Of a DNA stretch of 31,758 nt, positions 25,664-31,758 are shown one piece after another. Source of the stretch: JAIRNF01 sp031551125 (lineage in GTDB: Bacteria > Bacteroidota > Bacteroidia > Bacteroidales > UBA932); assembly GCA_031551125.1 (NCBI GenBank), contig JAVBOB010000014.1, positions 1 through 31,758 of the forward strand, given 5' to 3'. Every line of letters starts with the position of its first letter. Within the stretch, counting starts at the first letter, position 1. A model generated the notes under the pieces. The model saw only the letters and a list, made by a program, of their open reading frames with translations, was not told where the DNA came from and ran no database searches. The translations under genes and the position numbers were made by a program.

Positions 25664-28600
25664 ATGGCTAAGAAAATACTAGGCTTAGACCTCGGCACCA
25701 ACTCAATTGGTTGGGCCTTGGTAGAAATGGACTGGAAGCACAGCGAGCAAAAAAGCGGCGGAGAGGGCGAAGGGCGCATTATAGATGCCGGATGCCGCAT
25801 TATCCCCATGAGTCAGGACGTGTTAAGCGACTTCGATAAGGGCAACTCTGTGTCTCAAACAGCAGAGCGTACACGCTATAGAAGTATGCGCCGCTTGCAT
25901 GAGCGTTACCTGCTGCGCCGTCAGCGTTTGCACCGTGTGCTTAATTGTATGGGTTTTCTGCCGGAGCACTACGTAGCACAAATAGATTTCGCCAAACGGT
26001 TAGGACAGTTCCTGCCCGAGAGCGAACCTAAGCTGGCGTGGACAACCACCGGTACAGGGCAAGCCTGTTTCCTCTTCGAACCCTCGTTTAACGCCATGCT
26101 CGAGGAGTTTAAGCAGCATCAGCCGGAGCTGTTGGCCAACAGCAAAAAAATTCCCTATGATTGGACGTTGTACTACCTTCGCAAGAAAGCCCTAACCCAA
26201 AGGATAACGAAGGAGGAGCTGGCGTGGGTACTGCTCAGCTTTAACCAAAAGCGTGGCTACAACCAGCTGCGCGGTGAAGAAGAGGAGGAAGAGAACCCCA
26301 ATAAGCAGGTAGAGCTGTACTCACTTAAAGTCGTATCGGTTGAAGATAGTGGCGACCGCCAAAAGAACGGTGATGCTTGGTATAACGTGCTGCTGGAGAA
26401 CGGTTGGGTGTACCGCCGTACCAGCAAGCAACCGCTCGACTGGGTGGGTAAGGTAAAAGACTTTATTGTTACCACCGATTTGAATGATGATGGTACGGTA
26501 AAAACTGATAAGGAGGGAAAAGAAAAACGCTCGTTTCGGGCACCCGACGAAAATGATTGGACTTTACGAAAAAAGCGTACAGAGCAAGAGCTCGAAAAAA
26601 GTAAAAAAACCGTTGGTACATACATATACGATGCCCTACTACAGCAACCCGACCAAAAAATACGGGGGCTGCTGATACGAACCGTTGACCGCTCGTGGTA
26701 CAAAGATGAGCTGAAGCAAATACTCGAAAAACAAAAAGAGTTTCACCCAGAGCTGAATAACGATCAGCTGTATGCCGCCTGCTTGCAAGAGCTGTACCCC
26801 AACAACACCAAGCACGTTAGCAACGTTGCCAAGCGCGGCTTTACCTATCTCCTCATGGACGATGTGTTGTTCTACCAGCGTCCGCTAAAGAGCAAAAAAT
26901 CGTTGATAGATACCTGTGGCTACGAACCTGCCATACCCTATAAAGACCCCAAAGACGGCTCGGATAAGCTGAAGCATATTCGTTGCATACCTGTTTCACA
27001 TCCGCTATTTCAGGAGTTCAGGTTATGGCAGTGGGTACAAAATCTAAAAATACGACAGGCGGAAAAAATAACCGATAGTGGCGTTGGCTTAGATACCGAT
27101 GTAACCGACATTCTATTACCTACAGAAGACTCTAAAGCTGCCTTGTTTGATTGGTTGAATGATCGCAAAGAAGTTGACCAGAAGGCGCTGCTAAAATACC
27201 TCTGCAAGCCGTTGAAGCTAAACGATGCCGATTACCGTTGGAACTACGTTTACGATGAGGTAACAGACAAATCGCGCAGCTACCCCTGCAACGAAACGCG
27301 CGCGCAAATAGCCTCTCGCCTAGCTAAAGTGGCTAACGTACCCGCTAACTTTCTAACACCCGAAGTAGAAGAAACCCTATGGCTCATACTCTACTCCGTA
27401 AGCAGCCGCGACGAGCTGCTGAAAGCCCTGCAAACCTTTGCCCGCAAGCATGGCTTGGGAGACGATTTTGTGGAACAGTTCAAAAAGTTTCCGCCCTTTG
27501 ATAGAGATTTCGGAGCATACTCGGCCAAAGCAATTAAGAAGCTACTGCCCCTTATGCGCATGGGCAAGTACTGGAGCGAGGCGGACATTGATGCCCAAAC
27601 CAAGCAGCGCATACAAAAGCTGATTGATGGCGAGTTTGATGAAAACATTGGCGAGCGTGTTCGCGAGAAAACGGCACAGCTAAGGTCTGTAAGCAGCTAC
27701 AAAGCGCTTCCCCTATGGATGGCCGGATATGTGGTGTATGGACGGCATGCAGAGACAGGAGATCTGAAAAGTTGGAAAGCAGCAGGTGATTTGCAGAAGT
27801 TTCTCACCAAAGAGTTTAAACAACACTCGCTACGTAACCCAATTGTAGAGCAGGTAGTAGCCGAGGCGCTACGTGTGGTGCACGATATTTGGGTGGAGCA
27901 CGGAAATGGTGAAGAAGGCTATTTTGATGAAATACACGTAGAATTGGGGCGCGAAATGAAGAACCCCGCCCAAAAGCGCAAGGAGCTTACGTTTAAAAAC
28001 ATGGAGAACGAAAGTACCAACCTTCGTATCAAAGCGCTCTTAACCGAACTGCTGAGCGATGCGGAGGTGGAGAACGTTCGCCCCTACTCGCCCAGCCAGC
28101 AAGAGCTGCTTAAGCTGTACGAAGAAGGCGTACTCGCTGCCGTGAAAGACATACCCGATGATATGCGCAAGATTAGCCGAATGGCGCAACCAACGTCAGC
28201 AGAGCTTAAGCGCTACAAGCTGTGGCTTGAACAACTGTACCGTTCTCCCTACACAGGCGAGACTATTTCGCTCACTAAGCTGTTTACGCCCGCCTACCAG
28301 ATAGAGCACGTTATTCCCCAATCGCGCTACTTCGACGACTCGCTTAGTAATAAGGTGATTTGCGAGGCCGAGGTAAACGACGATAAGGGCAACTGCACGG
28401 GTTACGAGTACATTAAAAAGTACGGCGGAAAGCAGCTTACCATTGGCGGAAAGAAAGTCAACATACTGAAAGAGTCTGAATACACCGCTTTGGTGCAGAA
28501 AAATTTTTCGGCTAATCCGGCTAAAAAGAAGAAGCTGCTGATGGAAGACATTCCCGAATCGTTTATAGAACGCCAGCTAAACGATAGCCGATACATCAGC

Positions 28601-30331
28601 AAGGTGGTTGCTAACTACCTGTCAAATATCGTAAGAGGCGAGAAAGAAATGGAGGCCATATCGAAAAATGTGGTAGCTGTTAGTGGAGGAATTACGGCTA
28701 TCCTAAGGCAAGACTGGGGCTTAAACAATATTTGGAATGAGCTGGTAGCACCTCGCTTTGAGCGGTTGAACACCATGACCAACAGTAGCGGTTTTGGTGC
28801 ATGGACAAACAAGGATGGCAAGCGTGTTTTTCAAACAGAAATACCTACCGATTTCGAAAAAGGTTTTCAGAAAAAGCGTATAGACCATCGCCACCACATA
28901 CTCGATGCTCTTGTTATTGCCTGCATCTCACGTAACCACGTAAACTACCTGAACAACCAATTTGCTTTAGAGGATAAGAAAGAGGAAAGAAAAGGCGGAG
29001 AGCAAAAGAAGAGCAAAGAGCGCTTCGACTTGAAACGCAAGCTGCGCCTGCACGAGAAGGTGCAGCTAAACAGAAAAAATGCCGATGGCGTTTTAGAGCA
29101 AAAAGAGCTGATGGTGGCTAAAGAGTTCTGGAAACCTTGGCACACCTATACGCAAGAGGTACGCCAAGTGCTACAGGAAACGGTAGTAAGCTTCAAGCAG
29201 AACCTGCGCGTAATCAATAAGACCACCAATCGCTATCAAGCATGGCGTAAAGACGAGAGCGGGCAGCTGCAAAAAGTGTTGGTAAAACAAGCTAAAGGCG
29301 ATAGCTGGGCTATTCGCAAACCCCTGCATCAGGAAACGGTGGTAGGTCCCGTTACACTACGAGAAAAGCAACCGGTAAAGCTAGCCGATGCCTTGGAAAA
29401 TTGGCGAATGATAGCCGATAAATCGTTACGCAAGCAAGTAGAAGAGCTGATTGGGCAGTATGGAAAGTTGGATAAGAAAGCCATACTGAAATATTTTGGT
29501 GATAGAGAAAATCGCTGGAACGATGTTGATATTTCGAAGGTAGAGATTTATGTAATGAATAACGATTATGTGGCTTATCGCGAAGCGTTGGGCGAATCGT
29601 TTACCTCAGCAAAGATTAGAGCCGTTACCGATGGCGGAATACAGAAGATTCTTCTGGCTCACCTTAGAAGCTACAACGAGGAAAAGGGCGGAAAGATAGT
29701 AGAGCACCCCGAATTGGCCTTCTCTCCTGATGGTATTGACGAGCTGAATCGGAATATTGTAGCGCTGAACGATGGCAAGCCTCATCAACCCATTCGTAAG
29801 GTAAGAACATACGAAATAAAGGGTAATAAGTTTAACGTAGGGCAAACAGGTAACAAGCAAACAAAGTTTGTGGTAGCCGCTAAGGGAACCAACCTTTTCT
29901 ACGGCATTTATGTGGATAAGAATGGTAAGCGTAGCTTCGAATCTGTTCCGCTAAATGTTGTAATAGAACGTCAAAAGCAAGGTCTGCCCTCTGTTCCCGA
30001 GCTTGACGAAAAGGGTAATCGCTTGCTGTTCCAGCTATCACCCAACGATTTGGTATATGTACCAACACCCGAAGAGCAGGAAACGCCAACGCTTGTTGAC
30101 ATCAGTAAACTATCGAAAGAACAATGCGGCAGAATTTACAAAGTGGTGAGCTTTACAGGCTCCCAGGTATTCTTTGTTCCCTGTGTAATTGCAAAGGCTA
30201 TTGCCGATAAGGTAGAGTTTAATAAGCTCAACAAAATAGAAATTTCGCTCGAAGGAGTATCTATACGAAGAGGCTGTTGGAAATTATCGGTAAATAGGTT
30301 GGGTAAGCTTACAGGTATTATTAAAGAATAG
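25664..30331 (+). CDS. cas9: Type II-C Cas9 endonuclease (large, 1555 residues)
   Basis: RNA-guided DNA endonuclease. RuvC-I: KKILGLDLGTNSIGWALV (D9). Arg-rich bridge helix: residues ~65-95 (RTRYRSMRRLHERYLLRRQR). A recognition lobe of ~650 residues follows. RuvC-II: IHVELGREM (E760). HNH: YQIEHVIPQSRYFDDSLSNK (H882, N896). RuvC-III: DHRHHILDALVIA (H1078, D1081). All nuclease residues are present, so it should be active. The C-terminal WED/PAM-interacting part (~1110-1555) is ~450 residues. Type II-C because only cas1 and cas2 follow, with no csn2 or cas4. Longer than most II-C Cas9s; two charged low-complexity stretches (around residues 205-215 and 1102-1125) add length. The cas1 ATG is 6 bases after its stop. 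The PAM cannot be predicted. Confidence 0.98.
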   Translation: MAKKILGLDLGTNSIGWALVEMDWKHSEQKSGGEGEGRIIDAGCRIIPMSQDVLSDFDKGNSVSQTAERTRYRSMRRLHERYLLRRQRLHRVLNCMGFLPEHYVAQIDFAKRLGQFLPESEPKLAWTTTGTGQACFLFEPSFNAMLEEFKQHQPELLANSKKIPYDWTLYYLRKKALTQRITKEELAWVLLSFNQKRGYNQLRGEEEEEENPNKQVELYSLKVVSVEDSGDRQKNGDAWYNVLLENGWVYRRTSKQPLDWVGKVKDFIVTTDLNDDGTVKTDKEGKEKRSFRAPDENDWTLRKKRTEQELEKSKKTVGTYIYDALLQQPDQKIRGLLIRTVDRSWYKDELKQILEKQKEFHPELNNDQLYAACLQELYPNNTKHVSNVAKRGFTYLLMDDVLFYQRPLKSKKSLIDTCGYEPAIPYKDPKDGSDKLKHIRCIPVSHPLFQEFRLWQWVQNLKIRQAEKITDSGVGLDTDVTDILLPTEDSKAALFDWLNDRKEVDQKALLKYLCKPLKLNDADYRWNYVYDEVTDKSRSYPCNETRAQIASRLAKVANVPANFLTPEVEETLWLILYSVSSRDELLKALQTFARKHGLGDDFVEQFKKFPPFDRDFGAYSAKAIKKLLPLMRMGKYWSEADIDAQTKQRIQKLIDGEFDENIGERVREKTAQLRSVSSYKALPLWMAGYVVYGRHAETGDLKSWKAAGDLQKFLTKEFKQHSLRNPIVEQVVAEALRVVHDIWVEHGNGEEGYFDEIHVELGREMKNPAQKRKELTFKNMENESTNLRIKALLTELLSDAEVENVRPYSPSQQELLKLYEEGVLAAVKDIPDDMRKISRMAQPTSAELKRYKLWLEQLYRSPYTGETISLTKLFTPAYQIEHVIPQSRYFDDSLSNKVICEAEVNDDKGNCTGYEYIKKYGGKQLTIGGKKVNILKESEYTALVQKNFSANPAKKKKLLMEDIPESFIERQLNDSRYISKVVANYLSNIVRGEKEMEAISKNVVAVSGGITAILRQDWGLNNIWNELVAPRFERLNTMTNSSGFGAWTNKDGKRVFQTEIPTDFEKGFQKKRIDHRHHILDALVIACISRNHVNYLNNQFALEDKKEERKGGEQKKSKERFDLKRKLRLHEKVQLNRKNADGVLEQKELMVAKEFWKPWHTYTQEVRQVLQETVVSFKQNLRVINKTTNRYQAWRKDESGQLQKVLVKQAKGDSWAIRKPLHQETVVGPVTLREKQPVKLADALENWRMIADKSLRKQVEELIGQYGKLDKKAILKYFGDRENRWNDVDISKVEIYVMNNDYVAYREALGESFTSAKIRAVTDGGIQKILLAHLRSYNEEKGGKIVEHPELAFSPDGIDELNRNIVALNDGKPHQPIRKVRTYEIKGNKFNVGQTGNKQTKFVVAAKGTNLFYGIYVDKNGKRSFESVPLNVVIERQKQGLPSVPELDEKGNRLLFQLSPNDLVYVPTPEEQETPTLVDISKLSKEQCGRIYKVVSFTGSQVFFVPCVIAKAIADKVEFNKLNKIEISLEGVSIRRGCWKLSVNRLGKLTGIIKE

Positions 30332-30337
30332 CAAGCC

Positions 30338-31279
30338 ATGATTAAGCAAACGCTATACTTTGGAAACCCTGCTTACCTTAGCCTGAAGAATAAGCAGCTA
30401 CTTATTCGTTTGCCTGAGGTTGCACACAACGATACGCTGCCCGATACCATGAAAAAGGCGGCCGAAACAACCAGAGCTATAGAAGATATTGGGGTAGTGA
30501 TTCTAGACCATAGCCGAATTACCATAACCCACTCGCTAATGACGGCACTGCTGGAAAACAACGTTGCGCTGATACATTGTAACGACAGCCATCACCCTAC
30601 AGGTATGATGCTGAACTTAGAGGGTAACAGCCTGCAAACACTACGCTTTAAAGACCAAATTGCGGCATCTGAACCGTTGAAGAAGCAGCTGTGGCAGCAA
30701 ACCGTGGCGGCTAAAATAGAGAACCAGCAGGAGCTGTTGCGTGGTATAGGCATAGATGTAAAGCCAACAGAGAGTATGCTGCTCAACCTGAAATCGGGCG
30801 ACCCCGATAACTACGAAGCGCGCGCGGCAGCCTACTATTGGTCGAAGCTGTTTACAGCTTATGTTCCTTCATTTCGGCGCGAGCGCGAAGGAGAACCACC
30901 CAACAGCTTGCTCAACTACGGCTATGCTATTTTGCGAGCAGCAGTGGCACGTTCGTTGGTAGGCTCAGGCTTACATCCTACACTGGGCATATTTCACAGC
31001 AACCAGTATAACGCCTACTGCTTAGCCGATGATATTATGGAGCCTTACCGCCCGTTTGTAGATAGAGAAGTGTTGGCCTGCCTGCATGATGGCGAAGATA
31101 TTACCTCTCTTAATACAAGCGTAAAAAGCAGAATGCTGAGGGTGTTACAGCAAGATGCCCACTATGGGAAAGAGCGAAGCCCGCTAATGGTGGGCATGGT
31201 GCGTACCACCGCCTCGCTGGCTGCCTGTTTTGATGGTAGCCGCAGAAGAATTGTATATCCAAACCTGTATGCGTCTTAA
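30338..31279 (+). CDS. cas1: CRISPR integrase Cas1 (type II)
   Basis: A protein of 313 residues. With Cas2 it integrates new spacers into the array. Catalytic/metal residues can be placed by motif: E160 (NYEARAAAYYW), H220 (HPTLGIFH) and E235 (LADDIMEPYRPF). The N-terminal beta domain starts with MIKQTLYFGNPAYLSLKNKQLLI, typical of type II Cas1. The start ATG follows the cas9 stop by 6 bases, and the end overlaps cas2 by 11 bases, so the three genes are one translationally linked operon. Confidence 0.98.
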   Translation: MIKQTLYFGNPAYLSLKNKQLLIRLPEVAHNDTLPDTMKKAAETTRAIEDIGVVILDHSRITITHSLMTALLENNVALIHCNDSHHPTGMMLNLEGNSLQTLRFKDQIAASEPLKKQLWQQTVAAKIENQQELLRGIGIDVKPTESMLLNLKSGDPDNYEARAAAYYWSKLFTAYVPSFRREREGEPPNSLLNYGYAILRAAVARSLVGSGLHPTLGIFHSNQYNAYCLADDIMEPYRPFVDREVLACLHDGEDITSLNTSVKSRMLRVLQQDAHYGKERSPLMVGMVRTTASLAACFDGSRRRIVYPNLYAS

Positions 31280-31598
31280 CGAATATCGCATTATGTGGGT
31301 ACTTGTACTTTTCGATTTGCCAACCGAATCGAAGGCCGACCGCAAACGTGCAGCCCGATTCCGACAGGATTTGCTGGACGATGGGTTCACCATGTTTCAG
31401 TTTTCCATCTATATGCGCCATTGCAACAGCCGAGAAAACGCCGAGGTGCATATAAAGCGGGTAAAAAGCGTGCTGCCTGTTTTTGGAAAGGTAGGCATAT
31501 TAAGCATTACCGATAAGCAATTTAGTATGATAGAGCTGTTTGAGAACCGACAGGAGACCGTAAAGCCCGAAATGCCTCAGCAGCTGGAGCTATTCTAA
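31269..31598 (+). CDS. cas2: CRISPR adaptation protein Cas2
   Basis: A protein of 109 residues from the ATG at 31269, which overlaps the last 11 bases of cas1; an in-frame ATG at 31230 lies deeper inside cas1 and adds residues with no Cas2 similarity. The fold signature is MWVLVLFDLPTESKADRKRAARFR (conserved Asp in FDLPT) followed by FSIYMRHC and a C-terminal strand with VGILSITDKQF. Serves as the structural centre of the Cas1-Cas2 integrase. Last gene of the operon, followed by a terminator. Confidence 0.97.
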   Translation: MRLNEYRIMWVLVLFDLPTESKADRKRAARFRQDLLDDGFTMFQFSIYMRHCNSRENAEVHIKRVKSVLPVFGKVGILSITDKQFSMIELFENRQETVKPEMPQQLELF

Positions 31599-31615
31599 CT
31601 AGGATTGCCAAAAAC

Positions 31616-31658
31616 GAAAAAATCGACTCTGAAAAACCATTTCAGGGTCGATTTTTTC
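31616..31658. terminator. Bidirectional terminator between cas2 and the array
   Basis: A 19-bp stem (31616-31634 with 31640-31658, one G-T wobble, loop AACCA) has a run of A's on one side and T's on the other. It can end the cas operon (plus) and array transcripts (minus). Confidence 0.88.
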
Positions 31659-31710
31659 ATTTCTAATCAGCGAGTTAAGTTGTTGATTTCTAATTTGTAG
31701 AACAGGGGTA

Positions 31711-31757
31711 TGTTCAAAGATACCTCACTGAATTAAATTTTGCAATCGAATCACAAC
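31711..31757 (-). CRISPR. Cas-proximal CRISPR repeat (single copy visible, minus orientation)
   Basis: On the minus strand the sequence reads GTTGTGATTCGATTGCAAAA from 31757 and ends near 31711 if the repeat is 47 nt, as in many Bacteroidota II-C arrays. The first bases match the tracrRNA locus exactly over 16 bases (31756-31741). Only one copy is inside the window, so the right-hand boundary of the repeat and the existence of spacers are inferred. Being at the array edge, this copy may be degenerate. Confidence 0.75.
31715..31745 (-). promoter_or_regulatory. Repeat-internal promoter (TTG-N20-TATCTTTG)
   Basis: On the minus strand, TTG at 31745-31743 and TATCTTTG at 31722-31715 are 20 bases apart, the Bacteroidota promoter spacing. 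Transcription would begin a few bases past the repeat, near 31708, heading toward cas2. Confidence 0.7.
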
Positions 31758-31758
31758 A

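Noticed and set aside
26257..30339. Several antisense frames within cas9
   Set aside because: Serine/phenylalanine-rich products are typical of reading the opposite strand of a lysine/glutamate-rich gene; no start signals.
31659..31758. A complete CRISPR array call
   Set aside because: Only one repeat copy lies in the window, so spacers and repeat periodicity cannot be shown. I call only the repeat.

Overview
The window comes from a member of the Bacteroidota. Four kinds of evidence agree. A surface protein ends in a gliding-motility-type (T9SS type B) sorting domain. Several genes follow the phylum's promoter signature, a TTG or TTTG about 18-21 nt upstream of TAnnTTTG. Family content such as the DUF2723/GT117 membrane glycosyltransferase and the DUF6427-like protein next to purD is typical. 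The type II-C CRISPR locus has a long repeat with a built-in TAnnTTTG promoter. I cannot fix the genus.

Layout, left to right. Positions 1-1988 hold the 3' part of a repeat-rich secreted adhesin-like gene. From 2165 to 8876 lie housekeeping genes: a UvrD-type helicase-nuclease, the dipeptidase pepD, and a lemA/M48-metalloprotease pair. A tRNA-Cys with its own promoter and terminator follows at 8984-9054. From 9340 to 12802 there is a two-gene unit, a secreted Ig/OmpL47-like protein followed one base later by a TPR-containing sensor histidine kinase. The stretch 12816-16387 is mostly on the minus strand: a small outer-membrane beta-barrel, an alpha/beta hydrolase and a secreted metallophosphoesterase. 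From 16616 to 18520 lie a small membrane protein, an orphan IS630-like helix-turn-helix protein and a periplasmic thioredoxin. From 18671 to 24747 run a GT117-family glycosyltransferase, a NodB-type deacetylase, purD and a membrane protein. A cyclase-family hydrolase (24773-25414, minus) closes the chromosomal backbone.

The right-hand 6.2 kb (about 25518-31758) is a type II-C CRISPR-Cas module. A tracrRNA gene is read leftward, away from cas9. An unusually long cas9 (1555 codons) is followed by tightly packed cas1 and cas2 and a bidirectional terminator. The window ends exactly across the cas-proximal repeat of the array. That repeat carries 16 bases identical to the tracrRNA locus and, on the minus strand, its own promoter, so crRNAs would be read toward cas2 and converge on the cas operon. 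Only one repeat copy is visible; the spacers lie outside the window.

The intergenic regions carry at least four copies of one palindromic repeat family (2011, 7020, 15301, 22351), a separate nested palindrome (13002-13131), and several strong hairpin terminators.
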